From positions 1-64,000 of the forward strand of contig SSGX01000015.1 of the NCBI GenBank assembly GCA_008017155.1: a stretch of 64,000 bases of DNA, given 5' to 3'. Origin of the DNA: Neisseriales bacterium (GTDB lineage Bacteria; Pseudomonadota; Gammaproteobacteria; Burkholderiales; UBA11063). Made by a program: the position numbers and the translations under genes. Shown here one piece after another: positions 34,495-46,489 of this stretch. The notes under the pieces are model-generated. The model saw nothing but the letters and a program-made list of their open reading frames with translations. It was not told the origin of the DNA and did no database searches. Position 1 is the first letter of the stretch. Each line of letters opens with the position of its first letter.

Positions 34495-35720
34495 ATTTTT
34501 TCCATCACTGCGGCAAAAAATCCATCTGTGCCATGAGTTGCGGGATTAAGTGTCAAAAAACGACTATCAGGTAAATCTAGCTTGTCAAATATAGCTAGTC
34601 CACCTATATCAACTAATTTAAAGCTGGAGTTTTCAGCCAGAAATTTTTCAATAATCTCTTGATTCTCCTCACGCAAAATACTACACGTAGCATAAACAAG
34701 TCTACCACCGACCTTAATCAATTTACTTGCTGAATTAAGTATTGAAAACTGTTGCTGATTAATCTGTATAAGGCTATCTTCATTATAACGAAATTTCAAA
34801 TCTGGATTACGCCGTAATGTTCCTAGCCCTAGGCATGGTGCATCAACAAATACCTTATCAATCTTGCCATAAAGACGTTTGATCCGACTATCATTTTCGC
34901 TTTCGATTAATTGTGGGTAAACATTTGATAAGCCTGAACGAGCAAGGCGCGGAGTCAGATTACCCAATCGCCGCTCATTAATATCAAAAGCATAGATTCG
35001 TCCAGTATTTTTCATTAACATGCCAAAAAGTAAAGTTTTACCACCACTTCCAGCACAAAAATCAACCACCATTTCACTACGCTTAGATTCTAATAAAATT
35101 CCAGCAAGCTGGCTCGCTTCATCCTGTACTTCAATTGCGCCTTCAAGAAATAATTTGTTACGCATTAAGTCAGCTTTATTTGCTAAAGTAATTCCAAATG
35201 GTGAATATTTTGTAACCGTAGATTTAATTCCCTCAGCGTTTAAAATTCGCGCCACCTCAGCTACAGACATTTTTAACGTATTTACTCTTAATGTCAATGG
35301 TGCCTGATCTGCCATTGCTTTTGATAACTGTCTAATTTCTGAATCCGTAAGGTAAGCAGCTAAACGCTTCTGAATCCATTCGGGAAACTCTATAAGATCC
35401 AAATCAACTTTTGCTGTTTCTTCAATAATTTTTAGATTAATAGCCTTTAGTTTACTTAATTCTATTGTCGGAATTTTTAAATAGTGTAACCAAACATAGC
35501 CAATCAAGGAAAAAGTATTTTTCACTCCAACAGTGGCAGTCAATTTATAATAATTCCTTAGAACAGTATAAACTGTCTCAGCGATGATTCCCCTGTCCGC
35601 AAACTGTAATTTACGATTTTCACGAAAGAACTTTGATAACAACGCATCTGTCGGAACTTTAAACTCCAACGCCTCTCTTAATAATTGCACATTTAATTTT
35701 AATAAATTATCATTAATCAT
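34488..35720 (-). CDS. rsmB: RsmB/NOP-type rRNA (cytosine-C5) methyltransferase
   Basis: This SAM-dependent RNA m5C methyltransferase is most likely the 16S rRNA C967 enzyme. The 410-aa protein has an N-terminal NusB-like helical part, SAM motif VVDFCAGSGGKTLLFGMLM, the release cysteine in VDAPCLGLGTLRRNPDLKFR, and the catalytic cysteine in YATCSILREENQEI. The symbol is given by family; related RNA specificities (RsmF/NOP) cannot be excluded. It is 3 bp downstream of coaD, with which it is surely co-transcribed, and ends within its terminator. Confidence 0.78.
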   Translation of the reverse strand: MINDNLLKLNVQLLREALEFKVPTDALLSKFFRENRKLQFADRGIIAETVYTVLRNYYKLTATVGVKNTFSLIGYVWLHYLKIPTIELSKLKAINLKIIEETAKVDLDLIEFPEWIQKRLAAYLTDSEIRQLSKAMADQAPLTLRVNTLKMSVAEVARILNAEGIKSTVTKYSPFGITLANKADLMRNKLFLEGAIEVQDEASQLAGILLESKRSEMVVDFCAGSGGKTLLFGMLMKNTGRIYAFDINERRLGNLTPRLARSGLSNVYPQLIESENDSRIKRLYGKIDKVFVDAPCLGLGTLRRNPDLKFRYNEDSLIQINQQQFSILNSASKLIKVGGRLVYATCSILREENQEIIEKFLAENSSFKLVDIGGLAIFDKLDLPDSRFLTLNPATHGTDGFFAAVMEKIA

Positions 35721-35723
35721 CTT

Positions 35724-36215
35724 TTAACTACCATTCTTAATTTTCAAAGCATTTAGTACCGTTTCTGGCACGTAACGGTTAACGACTTTTTCCCAGCCAA
35801 CAGTCCCCACCAACCCTTTTACCAAACTAGATGAAACCTCAGCATAATTTCTTGGAGGCATTAGAAAAATAGTATCTATTTCATTACAAAGGTCTGAATT
35901 GATGTAGCGCATGGTTTTTTCATATTCGTAGTCCTGAGTATTACGAATACCACGAACAATAAATTTAGCATTGGCATTTTGGGCATAATTTACTAGAAAT
36001 TCCCCATTAAAATGACCAATTTCAATATTTTTATATCCATGAAGCGTATTTTTTAATAAAATAAGCCGCTCCTCAAGAGAAAAAGAATACTTTTTATCTG
36101 GATTATCACCAACAGCAACAATTAATTGATCAAAAATAGCCGCAGCACGATCTATCACCCATAAATGTCCATTCGTAATCGGATCAAAACTGCCAGCATA
36201 AATTGCTTTTGTCAT
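35724..36215 (-). CDS. coaD: Phosphopantetheine adenylyltransferase
   Basis: CoaD makes dephospho-CoA from 4'-phosphopantetheine and ATP. The start is set at 36215 so that the 163-aa product begins MTKAIYAGSFDPITNGHLWV with the nucleotidyltransferase motif GSFDPITNGH (residues 8-17), which standard CoaD places right at the N-terminus. The second motif, with SSSLVKGLVGTVG, lies near the C-terminus, and VRGIRNTQDYEYE is conserved. GGGTAAG lies upstream. Its end is 3 bp from the rsmB-like gene. Confidence 0.95.
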   Translation of the reverse strand: MTKAIYAGSFDPITNGHLWVIDRAAAIFDQLIVAVGDNPDKKYSFSLEERLILLKNTLHGYKNIEIGHFNGEFLVNYAQNANAKFIVRGIRNTQDYEYEKTMRYINSDLCNEIDTIFLMPPRNYAEVSSSLVKGLVGTVGWEKVVNRYVPETVLNALKIKNGS

Positions 36216-36409
36216 AATGCTTACCCTGTTGTAATAAAAGCACAAAGGCAGATTTAATCTTACCTTCTACCAAATGTATCCCCAGTATTGTATCCAAGAT
36301 GAAGAGAAAAAATATTATATATAACAATAAAAAAATAATTTTTTGGTAAAAACCCGGTTACATGGTAAACTATTGACCGTTAATTTATACTCTATTAAAG
36401 GATAAAAAT

Positions 36410-36988
36410 ATGGAACATACATTACCTCAATTACCTTATGCACATGATGCTCTTGCACCGCATATTTCAAAAGAAACCATCGAATTTCATTATGGTAAAC
36501 ATCACCAAACTTATGTTACAAATTTAAACAACCTGATCAAAGGTACTGAATTTGAAAACGCAACTTTAGAAGATATCGTAAAAAAATCATCTGGTGGCAT
36601 TTTTAATAATGCAGCACAAATCTGGAATCACACTTTCTATTGGAACTCATTATCTCCAAATGGTGGTGGCGAACCTACCGGGGCATTAAAAGATGCAATT
36701 ATCAAAAAATGGGGTTCTTTTGATGAGTTTAAAAAAGCTTTTACTCAAACTTGTGTAGGAACTTTTGGTTCTGGCTGGGGTTGGTTAGTTAAGACGCCTG
36801 CTGGAGAGCTTGAGTTGGTATCAACTTCAAATGCTGCAACTCCATTAACTACAGCTAATAAACCACTATTAACCTGCGATGTTTGGGAGCATGCATATTA
36901 TATCGACTATCGTAATAGTCGTCCAAACTATATGGATGCATTCTGGAAGCTGGTTAATTGGGAATTTGCAAATAAAAATTTTGCATAA
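36410..36988 (+). CDS. sodB: Superoxide dismutase, iron type
   Basis: This enzyme dismutates superoxide in the cytoplasm. The 192-aa protein has the metal ligands His27 (EFHYGKHH), His74 (IWNHTFYW), Asp157 and His161 ([13 protein letters not shown]). The [11 protein letters not shown] stretch with Gln70 in the second shell is the form seen in Fe- rather than Mn-dependent enzymes. AAAGGATAAAAAT supplies the ribosome-binding site. It stands alone, diverging from coaD and converging on tgt across a shared terminator. Confidence 0.95.
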   Translation: MEHTLPQLPYAHDALAPHISKETIEFHYGKHHQTYVTNLNNLIKGTEFENATLEDIVKKSSGGIFNNAAQIWNHTFYWNSLSPNGGGEPTGALKDAIIKKWGSFDEFKKAFTQTCVGTFGSGWGWLVKTPAGELELVSTSNAATPLTTANKPLLTCDVWEHAYYIDYRNSRPNYMDAFWKLVNWEFANKNFA

Positions 36989-37000
36989 ATTTTGATATAA

Positions 37001-37027
37001 AAAGCCCTCCTTAATGAGGGCTTTTTT
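37001..37027. terminator. Bidirectional terminator between sodB and tgt
   Basis: The 9-bp stem AAAGCCCTC / GAGGGCTTT with a 6-nt loop is flanked by a T-run to the right and an A-run to the left, so it can end both sodB (plus) and tgt (minus) transcripts. Confidence 0.9.
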
Positions 37028-37034
37028 AATAGAA

Positions 37035-38159
<1,125 letters not shown>

Positions 38160-38245
38160 TTACTTCTCTTTAATTTTACGTTTTAAGGCAAGATTATAAC
38201 TTATCCATAGATATGAGTAAAAAGACAATCAACTATAGATAATTG

Positions 38246-39109
38246 CTATCGTTTTTGGGTATAGATCAAACCAGCAATAGCTAGTATTATTAAAAAAACT
38301 GCAAAATAGACGATACCTTGCAAATGCTGTCCAAGAACTATACCATAAATTACGCCACTGACTGCTGCAACTGCATTTACTAGCGTATATGATACTGCTC
38401 CGATTTTGTTAATTATAATAAACAATAAGACATAACCTAAGGTTGATAGTAGTATTTCACATAAAATCAGCCGTGAATTAAAATCATGAATAGTTAACTC
38501 ATAATAACCCTGATTTATAACCGTAAGCGGGCTAATTATCAGACTAGAAAATAGCAACATCCACATTGCATAGCATAAAACCGAACCATTGCCGGGATGA
38601 AATTTGGCAATATAAACCGCACTAAAGGCATAACTAAACGGAATTAAAAGTGCAATATAAACCCAGATACTACCAAAATCTAAAACGATTAGCCTTCCAG
38701 ATGGCATTATGATTATAGCAACACCGAATAAACCAAGCAAAACCCAGACAAATTTTATTAATGAAAATTTTTCAGCCTTGAGCGACCATGCCAATATACA
38801 GGTAAAAACCGGGGATAAATTAGCGATAACAGTCAATAATCCGGAAGGTATTTTGCTAACTGCATAATAAATAAGTAAATTAGGAAAAACAATACCTGCC
38901 AAAGCACATAAAAGAGCGTAAATCATGCCTTGTTTATCAAGCCACAAGTCTTTCCTGAATACCTGAATAATAAGAAGTAACAAAAATGGTCCAAAAGATT
39001 GCCAAAAAGCATAGCCATACGGTTTAACTCCGTGGGTCATGCAATAACCAGCAATCGCGTAACCAGTTGCCCAATCAATACCTAATACGACTAATAATAC
39101 TAATGCCAT
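38246..39109 (-). CDS. DMT-superfamily transporter (EamA type)
   Basis: This 287-aa inner-membrane protein has about ten hydrophobic helices in two EamA-like halves (first ending near GVAIIIMPSGRL, second containing YTLVNAVAAVSGVIYGIVLG). Members of the drug/metabolite transporter superfamily export amino acids, metabolites or drugs; the substrate here is not predictable. It begins right after the secA terminator and is followed by tgt on the same strand. Confidence 0.8.
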   Translation of the reverse strand: MALVLLVVLGIDWATGYAIAGYCMTHGVKPYGYAFWQSFGPFLLLLIIQVFRKDLWLDKQGMIYALLCALAGIVFPNLLIYYAVSKIPSGLLTVIANLSPVFTCILAWSLKAEKFSLIKFVWVLLGLFGVAIIIMPSGRLIVLDFGSIWVYIALLIPFSYAFSAVYIAKFHPGNGSVLCYAMWMLLFSSLIISPLTVINQGYYELTIHDFNSRLILCEILLSTLGYVLLFIIINKIGAVSYTLVNAVAAVSGVIYGIVLGQHLQGIVYFAVFLIILAIAGLIYTQKR

Positions 39110-39128
39110 CTTTAATCACTGAATAAAT

Positions 39129-39153
39129 AAAACCTGCTATTAAAGCAGGTTTT
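39129..39153 (-). terminator. Rho-independent terminator of secA
   Basis: The 10-bp stem AAAACCTGCT / AGCAGGTTTT with a 5-nt loop is followed on the minus strand by ATTTATT. It begins 5 bp after the secA stop codon. Confidence 0.85.
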
Positions 39154-39157
39154 TAAA

Positions 39158-42049
39158 TTATGCAAGTTTACCATGACAGTGCTTATATTTCTGACCACTT
39201 CCACATGGACATGGAGCATTCCTACTTGGAGGCTGATTTTCCATAGCCGCAAACTGAGCCTGATCATTAAAATCAAGATGTTCATTAGTAACCGGCACAT
39301 CTTCATCAAAATCATCTTCATTCGGAACATCATCCATACTTTGCAACTGAACAGCAAAAAGAACCTTAACCACATCTTGTTTCAGATTATCAAGCATATC
39401 TGAGAATAGATTGAATGATTCCTGTTTATATTCCTGCTTCGGATCTTTCTGTGCATAGCCACGAAGACCAATCCCCTGACGAAGGTGTTCGAGCTGGGTT
39501 AAATGTTCACGCCAGTAATGATCTAAATGCTGCAACAAAACACCACGTTCAAAGCGTAATACCTGATTATCCAGTATTGACTTTGTTACTTTACCAAATT
39601 CAGTCAAAACCTCAACTTGCGTCGCATCAGGACGAGCATAGGCTTCAGCAAAATTTATTTCACTTACCCCACCATTTTGAGCAATAAAACCATCGATTGC
39701 AACAAGATTCCATTGTTCTTTATTTTCAGGCAACATGGCAACCGCAAATTTGACCACTTCCATGCTGATGCTAGCTCTGAAATTATCCAATTTCTGTTTA
39801 TACTGATTAAGTGCTGTTTCGATTAGCTCTTCACGCAATAAAGTCTCATCAATATTGGGGTCTGCCTCAACCTTAGTTGCAATTGCAAAAGGAATATGAT
39901 ACTCATCTTTGAGTGCTTTTTCAAGCCCTTTGATGTCCCAAGCATCTTCCATCGATTTTGGCGGAATATATAAATCAAATACTTCACCAAGTACACTTTT
40001 AATCATATTGGTAGTCATTGGCGACAAATCATTAGATTCAAGGACTTCATCACGCTGCTGATAAATAACCTTCCGCTGATCATTTGAAACATCATCATAA
40101 GTCAATAACTGCTTACGAATATCAAAATTATGACCTTCAACTTTACGTTGTGCCGATTCAATTGAACGAGATAATAAACGATGTTCTATCGCTTCACCCG
40201 GCTTCATCCCTAGACGCTGCATCATACCACGCATGCGTTCACCACCAAAGATCCGTAGTAACTGATCTTCAAGAGATAGATAAAAACGTGAAGCACCAGG
40301 ATCACCCTGACGACCAGAACGACCACGCAACTGATTATCAATCCGGCGCGACTCATGACGTTCAGTACCGATAATATATAAACCTCCGGCATCAAGCACT
40401 TGCTGATTACACTTCTGCCACTCCGCCATTATTCCATCTATTTTAGCTTGTTTTTGTTCTTCACTTAATGAAGCATCTTCACGGACTTTTTTTATCTCTG
40501 GCTTAGGATTACCACCAAGAATAATATCTGTTCCGCGTCCAGCCATATTAGTTGCAACGGTAATATTACCTGGGTATCCTGCCTGAATAATAATACCCGC
40601 TTCACTAGCATGCTGTTTAGCATTTAGAACAGAATGCTTTAATCCTGCCTTAGCCAACATTTTTGATAAAACTTCAGAGCTTTCAACCGATGTAGTACCA
40701 ACTAAAGCTGGCTGCCCACGGGCAGAACACTCTTTAAGATCTTCAATAACAGCATTGAATTTATCTTCAGTAGTCATATAGATTTTATCGTTATAATCTT
40801 TACGCACCATCTGTTTATTAGTTGGGATTACGACTGTCTCAAGGCTATAGATTTGCTGAAACTCATAAGCTTCAGTATCAGCAGTACCTGTCATCCCAGA
40901 TAATTTTTTATACATCCGGAAATAGTTTTGAAAAGTAATTGAAGCCATCGTCTGATTTTCACGCTGAATTTCAACGCCTTCTTTAGCTTCTACTGCCTGA
41001 TGTAAACCATCAGACCAACGACGACCAGACATCAAACGACCAGTAAACTCATCAACAATAACCACTTCGCCATCATTAATTACATAGTGTTGATCTCTAA
41101 AATATACATAGTGCGCGCGCATTGCCGCAATCAAATGATGCATCAAACTAATATTATGAACATTATAAAGGCTATCGCCTTCCTTAATAAGCCCCATTTC
41201 AGACATAATCTGCTCAACCTTGATGTGCCCAGATTCAGATAAGATTACGTTATGATTTTTTTCATCAACCCAGAAATCACCTTCAGTGCTTTCTTCGGTC
41301 TCTTGCGCCACAAGCATCTGTGGAATAGCATTAAGTTTCTGATATAATTCATTAGACCCTTCAGCCGGACCAGAAATAATCAATGGTGTCCGAGCTTCAT
41401 CAATTAGAATTGAATCAACTTCATCAACAACGGCAAAAGAAAGCTTCCGTTGAACTTTTTGCTCTGCTTCGAAAACCATATTATCACGTAGGTAATCGAA
41501 ACCAAACTCATTATTGGTGCCATAAGTAATATCAGCTGCATAAGCTTCCCGCTTAGCTTCCGGCGACATATCAGGCAGATTTACCCCAACTGTCAACCCA
41601 AGAAACTCAAATAAAGGACGCACCGTCTCAGCATCACGATTAGCAAGATAATCATTTACCGTAACAACGTGAACTCCATCACCAGAAATTGCATTTAAGT
41701 ATGCTGGCAAAGTTGCTACCAAAGTCTTACCTTCACCGGTACGCATTTCGGCAATTTTATTATCATTTAGAACCATACCACCGATTAGCTGCACATCAAA
41801 ATGACGCATATTTAAAACGCGCTTACCAGCTTCACGACAAACAGCAAAAACTTCCGGCAACAATTGTTTTAGTGTTTGCCCTTCCAAATATCTATTGCGA
41901 AATTCAGCCGTTTTAGCTTTTAACTCATCATCACTAAGACTACTTATCTGGCTTTCCAGACTATTAATTTGACTAACTATCCGGAAATATTGCTTTAATA
42001 AGCGTTCATTTCTAGTACCGAATATTTTGTAAACAACATTTTTTAGCAT
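39158..42049 (-). CDS. secA: Preprotein translocase ATPase SecA
   Basis: SecA pushes unfolded preproteins through SecYEG. The 963-aa protein is longer than the 901-aa E. coli SecA. It has Walker A in [17 protein letters not shown], the Walker B region [20 protein letters not shown], helicase-like motifs [18 protein letters not shown] and [20 protein letters not shown], and the C-terminal zinc-binding SEC-C motif [14 protein letters not shown], which binds SecB and lipids. Acidic linker [14 protein letters not shown] precedes the zinc motif. It looks intact and has its own terminator. Confidence 0.98.
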   Translation of the reverse strand: MLKNVVYKIFGTRNERLLKQYFRIVSQINSLESQISSLSDDELKAKTAEFRNRYLEGQTLKQLLPEVFAVCREAGKRVLNMRHFDVQLIGGMVLNDNKIAEMRTGEGKTLVATLPAYLNAISGDGVHVVTVNDYLANRDAETVRPLFEFLGLTVGVNLPDMSPEAKREAYAADITYGTNNEFGFDYLRDNMVFEAEQKVQRKLSFAVVDEVDSILIDEARTPLIISGPAEGSNELYQKLNAIPQMLVAQETEESTEGDFWVDEKNHNVILSESGHIKVEQIMSEMGLIKEGDSLYNVHNISLMHHLIAAMRAHYVYFRDQHYVINDGEVVIVDEFTGRLMSGRRWSDGLHQAVEAKEGVEIQRENQTMASITFQNYFRMYKKLSGMTGTADTEAYEFQQIYSLETVVIPTNKQMVRKDYNDKIYMTTEDKFNAVIEDLKECSARGQPALVGTTSVESSEVLSKMLAKAGLKHSVLNAKQHASEAGIIIQAGYPGNITVATNMAGRGTDIILGGNPKPEIKKVREDASLSEEQKQAKIDGIMAEWQKCNQQVLDAGGLYIIGTERHESRRIDNQLRGRSGRQGDPGASRFYLSLEDQLLRIFGGERMRGMMQRLGMKPGEAIEHRLLSRSIESAQRKVEGHNFDIRKQLLTYDDVSNDQRKVIYQQRDEVLESNDLSPMTTNMIKSVLGEVFDLYIPPKSMEDAWDIKGLEKALKDEYHIPFAIATKVEADPNIDETLLREELIETALNQYKQKLDNFRASISMEVVKFAVAMLPENKEQWNLVAIDGFIAQNGGVSEINFAEAYARPDATQVEVLTEFGKVTKSILDNQVLRFERGVLLQHLDHYWREHLTQLEHLRQGIGLRGYAQKDPKQEYKQESFNLFSDMLDNLKQDVVKVLFAVQLQSMDDVPNEDDFDEDVPVTNEHLDFNDQAQFAAMENQPPSRNAPCPCGSGQKYKHCHGKLA

Positions 42050-42107
42050 AACTTTTACTTATTTTGGTAAATGGGATTAAATTATAGAACTCATGATTTT
42101 ACCACAT

Positions 42108-42935
42108 CTACTGTGGCTTGTAACTATTAAAGAAATTAGCTACATCCCGTGCCACTTCCTGTGGGTTTTGATGAAGAAAGAAGTGCCCACCTGTAGGATA
42201 CTCAATTAGTTTAGACCATGGAATATGAGCTGCAAAGAATTGCGCCGCATCACTACTAACAACCAGATCATTCCTAGCTTTCAAGATTAGAGTTGGTAGC
42301 ACAATGTGTGAAAGAGTAGCTGCATCACTGCCTACCCAGCTAGCAACAGAATAATCCTGCAATTCTTTAGCTTCAAAATTAAAACGATAGTGATAGTCTG
42401 TTATTTCCGCGGCAGCTCCAGTGATTAACTCTTTCAGATTATCACTTGGCGCAACCGAAAAAAACATTGCGTAAAGTTGTAAGCGAAATTCATTAGCAGG
42501 TAGATGTTCACTATTCATCAAAAGCTGGATAAATTCTGGGCTAGTATAATTATGATGTGGGACAGTTGCCAATAAAACAACACCAGAGGCAATATCCGGA
42601 CGAAGCTTTAATATCGACTGGGTAATAATTCCCCCCATAGACCAGCCAAATAATATTGGCTTAATAATAGTCAGCTCATCAATAAAATCAATAACATCTT
42701 GTGCCATACCTTGCATTGAATATTCATTTTTTGACTCGGATAAGCCAATCTTCCGATTATCAACAAGATAAACTGTAAAGTTCTGGGATAACTGATCAAT
42801 AAAATGACGATTCCAGTGATAAAGAGTCCCCGAATAACCAACTATCAAAATTAGAGGTTGTCCATTCCCAGTTTTGCAATAGCCAATCTGCCCATTTCTA
42901 GTTTTAACAGATTGATAAATTAAGGCTTCCGACAT
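42108..42935 (-). CDS. Alpha/beta hydrolase at the end of the fatty-acid operon
   Basis: This 275-aa cytoplasmic serine hydrolase has Ser99 in GWSMGGI as nucleophile, the acid in LKARNDLVVS and the base in GGHFFLHQNP, with oxyanion-loop sequence VGYSGTLYHW. It could be an esterase, thioesterase or lipase-like enzyme. It is 6 bp after the acyl-CoA-binding protein gene, the last of five tightly packed genes from fadD onward. A role in releasing or clearing fatty acyl groups is therefore plausible but unproved. Confidence 0.75.
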   Translation of the reverse strand: MSEALIYQSVKTRNGQIGYCKTGNGQPLILIVGYSGTLYHWNRHFIDQLSQNFTVYLVDNRKIGLSESKNEYSMQGMAQDVIDFIDELTIIKPILFGWSMGGIITQSILKLRPDIASGVVLLATVPHHNYTSPEFIQLLMNSEHLPANEFRLQLYAMFFSVAPSDNLKELITGAAAEITDYHYRFNFEAKELQDYSVASWVGSDAATLSHIVLPTLILKARNDLVVSSDAAQFFAAHIPWSKLIEYPTGGHFFLHQNPQEVARDVANFFNSYKPQ

Positions 42936-42941
42936 TAAAGA

Positions 42942-43199
42942 CTATTTATCTTTAAGCATATCAACATATGCCTGCATAGCTTTTTCTTTACTCCAGCCTT
43001 TAATCGCATTCCAAGCATTCCATTTTGCCCGTTCAACCATGTTGATGACGCTTGGGCATTCGCCCTCAACATCACCAACAGTAGCCTGCTTATAAAAAGC
43101 ATACAACTTTAACTTTTCGGTATTATTTGGTTGAAAATTAATCGTAGCATTCTTTACTGCTTCAACCATCTCAGTAAATTTCTGTTCTAATTCACTCAT
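42942..43199 (-). CDS. Acyl-CoA-binding protein (ACBP)
   Basis: ACBP is a small four-helix protein that holds long-chain acyl-CoA esters. The 85-aa protein has the signature YAFYKQATVGDVEGECPS (near residue 30) and the C-terminal AKWNAWNAIKGWSKEKAMQA, containing the usual WxAW and Lys ligands. ACBPs are universal in eukaryotes but patchy in bacteria. It sits 14 bp after fadE and before a hydrolase, so it probably buffers acyl-CoA for beta-oxidation. Confidence 0.9.
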   Translation of the reverse strand: MSELEQKFTEMVEAVKNATINFQPNNTEKLKLYAFYKQATVGDVEGECPSVINMVERAKWNAWNAIKGWSKEKAMQAYVDMLKDK

Positions 43200-43213
43200 T
43201 CAAAACTCCTTTT

Positions 43214-45661
43214 TTAAGCTTGCCATTCAGGATGCGCATTTTTAGGACCTAACTCATAGGCGTCAAACTCATCAACCTGAATAACCTCATTTACATATTT
43301 GGCGGTAGTTTGCAATTTTTCAAGCTCGACTGCATCAATTATACCCAACTCAAGTGCTTTAACCGCATTTTTCATGATGTTAGCCTTAGGTAATTTCTTA
43401 TCCTTAATTGCCTGACTAATTTTTGCCCGAATCGGCATAACTGCTAATACAGAATGAAAAGCCAGATCCATACGTCCAACAGGATCATCCATATCTGAAT
43501 TAAAGAAAGTTTCACGTGCAAAGGCTTCTCTAGTTTCATTATTATTAAGTAATGCCTGCGCAACCTTACGATCTAGATAATCACTTGGTTCATGAAATGG
43601 TAAGCCATATGGAAAGACAATCACTTTAAGAAGATTGGCAATCCATATTACCGGAAAATTCGCAAGAGTTTCAACTAATGCATGTTGTGCCTGAAATAGG
43701 CAATGTTCAACTGCCCATTTAACAAAAACTTCATCACCATCACGTTCACCCTCATCCTTAAAGTATTTAAGCGTTGCACTCGCCATATATAGATAGCTCA
43801 TCACATCGCCAAGTCGTGCTGAAAGACGCTCTTTAACTTTAATACTCCCACCCAGCATAATAAGGATAGTATCGCTGATAAATGCTTCCGCTGAAGAAAG
43901 GCGGCTAATCTGTTTATAGTAATGGTTAAATCGCGATGAATAGCCACTAGCAAATCGACCTCCAGTAAGAGCATGAAATAATGCTCGAATTTTATTTTGT
44001 GCCAGATAACCAACGTGTCCAAATAAAGCTTTATCAAAATCTTTAAGACCATCCTCACGCATCAATGACTCGTAAATATCACGAATGAATGGATGACAAC
44101 GCATCGCTCCCTGACCAAAAATCATCAGATTACGCGTCATGATATTGGCACCTTCAACGGTAATCGCAATTGGAACACCTTGGTAGATACGACCTAGATA
44201 ATTATTTGGCCCCATGATAATCCCACGCCCAGCATGAATATCCATTGCCCAGTTTACTACTGTACGCCCGTTTTCGGTCAAATGATATTTGGAAATAGCA
44301 GAGGCAACTGATGGCTTAATCCCAGCATCAACAGCAGCAACCGTGAAACGACGGGTAGCATTCATCATATAAGTAAGTCCACCCATTTTGCCAAGCCCTT
44401 CTTGAACCCCTTCAAAGTTACCGATAGAAACCTTAAATTGTTCGCGAACTAGTGAATACGCAGAAGTAGAAATAGTTGCTAATAAAGAATTTGCTGTTCC
44501 GCAAGCAGGTAATGAAATTGAACGCCCGATTGATAGACACTCAACCAGCATCCGCCAACCTTCGCCAACCATTGCCTGTCCACCAATAACCCAGTCAATT
44601 GGAATAAATGCTTCTTTGATGCGAATAACACCATTCATAAATACTTGATCTAACGGGATCAAACGTTTGCCAATCTCAAGCCCAGGATGATTATGTGGCA
44701 ATAAGGCACAAGTTATCCCTTCACGTCCAACACCTTTTAATAAGCCATCTGGATCTTTTAGCTGGAAAGCAAGTCCAACAAGTGTTGCAATTGGAGCAAG
44801 CGTAATATAACGTTTATCAACATTTGTTAGCTTAATACCAAGTACAGTATTGCCATTATATTCACCCATGCATACTGTACCCATATCTGGGATTGAGGTC
44901 GCATCTGATCCCGCTGTTGGTCCAGTTAATGCAAAACATGGAATTTCACGACCATCAGCAAGACGTGGTAAATAATAATCTTTTTGCTCTTTCGTGCCAT
45001 AATGCTGGAGAAGTTCACCCGGCCCAAGCGAATTAGGAACCATAGTAGTTACAGCTGCTGAAGTACTTCTAGTTGCAATCTTTAGAACGATTTCTGAATG
45101 AGCAGCAGCCGAAAACCCCTTACCTCCATACTCTTTACTGATAACCAAGCCAAAGAACTTTTTCTCTCTTAGGAAATTCCATACTTCAACAGGCATATCT
45201 TTGATATTGTGAGTAATCTCCCAATCATTAATCATCGCACAAAGCTGATTAGTTTCATTATCGAGAAATGCCTGCTCTTCTTCAGTCAACTCAAATTTTT
45301 TTAATGAGTGTAATTTATTAAAATCAGGTTTTCCCTGAAATAAATCGCGCTCCCACCATGAATCTCCTGCATCAAGTGCAAGTTTTTCAGTTTCTGAGAT
45401 CGCTGGCAAAACTCCCTTAGCCTTAGTAAAGATTGAGGCTGAAATTTTAAGTCGGAAGAAAGGAATATTCCCAACTACTGCAATAGCCAAAGAAATTATT
45501 GCTAAAACCACGTAAAGAAATGTACTTAATGTTTCTTCGTGAAGGCTATGCGCACCAATGAAATAAGCTAGCATAGCTACTGTCCACAGCCAGAGTTTGG
45601 GCTTATGATAAATTACGAGCCATGTTACCAGTAAGTATCCAAGTAAAAATATTATATTCAT
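43214..45661 (-). CDS. fadE: Acyl-CoA dehydrogenase FadE
   Basis: FadE carries out the first oxidation step of fatty-acid beta-oxidation, acyl-CoA to trans-2-enoyl-CoA, with FAD. The 815-aa length and a hydrophobic N-terminal region (three helices in the first ~70 residues) are typical of the membrane-associated proteobacterial FadE, not of the ~400-aa soluble enzymes. Landmarks include CFALTGPTAGSDATSIPDMG and HAGRGIIMGPNNYLGRIYQ. It lies between the SDR gene (12 bp) and ACBP (14 bp). Confidence 0.93.
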   Translation of the reverse strand: MNIIFLLGYLLVTWLVIYHKPKLWLWTVAMLAYFIGAHSLHEETLSTFLYVVLAIISLAIAVVGNIPFFRLKISASIFTKAKGVLPAISETEKLALDAGDSWWERDLFQGKPDFNKLHSLKKFELTEEEQAFLDNETNQLCAMINDWEITHNIKDMPVEVWNFLREKKFFGLVISKEYGGKGFSAAAHSEIVLKIATRSTSAAVTTMVPNSLGPGELLQHYGTKEQKDYYLPRLADGREIPCFALTGPTAGSDATSIPDMGTVCMGEYNGNTVLGIKLTNVDKRYITLAPIATLVGLAFQLKDPDGLLKGVGREGITCALLPHNHPGLEIGKRLIPLDQVFMNGVIRIKEAFIPIDWVIGGQAMVGEGWRMLVECLSIGRSISLPACGTANSLLATISTSAYSLVREQFKVSIGNFEGVQEGLGKMGGLTYMMNATRRFTVAAVDAGIKPSVASAISKYHLTENGRTVVNWAMDIHAGRGIIMGPNNYLGRIYQGVPIAITVEGANIMTRNLMIFGQGAMRCHPFIRDIYESLMREDGLKDFDKALFGHVGYLAQNKIRALFHALTGGRFASGYSSRFNHYYKQISRLSSAEAFISDTILIMLGGSIKVKERLSARLGDVMSYLYMASATLKYFKDEGERDGDEVFVKWAVEHCLFQAQHALVETLANFPVIWIANLLKVIVFPYGLPFHEPSDYLDRKVAQALLNNNETREAFARETFFNSDMDDPVGRMDLAFHSVLAVMPIRAKISQAIKDKKLPKANIMKNAVKALELGIIDAVELEKLQTTAKYVNEVIQVDEFDAYELGPKNAHPEWQA

Positions 45662-45673
45662 GATAACTCTCCT

Positions 45674-46489
45674 TTACGCCTCTTCAACATATAAATCGGT
45701 ATATAATTTACTACCACTAATCATACTGTATTCATCAAGATTACCACCACCCTCTTTGATTAGCTCTTCATCCAGATGAAAATTCCCACTGTAACTAATT
45801 GGCTTAGTGGTAAGAAAATAGGCTGCATCAGCAACAATTCGTGGGTGACGTGAATGCTTAATTGAATTATCGCCACCAAGTAAATTTTGTACTGCGGCTG
45901 TAGCAAGTAATGTTTTTGGCCAAATTGCATTCACTGCAATACCTAATTCAGCAAATTCGCTAGCAAGACCAATCACCAGCATCGAAGAACTAAATTTACA
46001 TATGGTGTATGCCGTATGCCCCTTGAACCACTTAGCAAGCAAATCTGGTTTTGGTGCCAAATGAATAATATGCGGATTTTCTGATTTTTGTAGATAAGGT
46101 AATGCAAATTGAGCCGCAAACAGGCTAGCACGAACAATTACTTCATGCATAAGGTTGAATTTTGAAGGGGTTAAATCAGTAGTTTTTAAGAGGTACAAGG
46201 CACTAGCGTTATTAACCAGCAAGTCAATTTTACCAAATTTGGCACCTGCTGCCGTTATTGCTAGATTTAAAGAATCCAAATCTCTAACATCACAAGGAAT
46301 CGCCAAAACTTCTTTCGCTCCAGCCGTAAGAATCTCTTCAGTCGCTGTAGCTAATGTTCCAGGTAGTTTTGGGTGAGGATCAACTGTTTTACCCACGATA
46401 ACTACATTTGCCCCATCTTTAGCAAATCGCTTGGCTATTTCTAGCCCAACTCCACGCGTACCACCAGTAATAAAAACTGTTTTAGTCAT
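45674..46489 (-). CDS. Short-chain dehydrogenase, HSDL2-like
   Basis: This 271-aa NAD(P)-dependent oxidoreductase has the cofactor motif TGGTRGVG (residues 8-15), NNASAL, and the catalytic YTICK pair. The start at 46489 is chosen because AGGAGATCGAC precedes it. The sequence style (VGKTVDPHPKLPGTLATATE and HLAPKPDLLAKWFKGHTAYT) is that of hydroxysteroid-dehydrogenase-like protein 2 and its bacterial relatives, which are linked to fatty-acid metabolism. It overlaps fadD by 8 bp and precedes fadE. Confidence 0.85.
   Translation of the reverse strand: MTKTVFITGGTRGVGLEIAKRFAKDGANVVIVGKTVDPHPKLPGTLATATEEILTAGAKEVLAIPCDVRDLDSLNLAITAAGAKFGKIDLLVNNASALYLLKTTDLTPSKFNLMHEVIVRASLFAAQFALPYLQKSENPHIIHLAPKPDLLAKWFKGHTAYTICKFSSSMLVIGLASEFAELGIAVNAIWPKTLLATAAVQNLLGGDNSIKHSRHPRIVADAAYFLTTKPISYSGNFHLDEELIKEGGGNLDEYSMISGSKLYTDLYVEEA

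Noticed and set aside
39112-40374. Several 60-96-codon frames on both strands within secA
   Set aside because: All are out-of-frame shadows of secA with no start signals.
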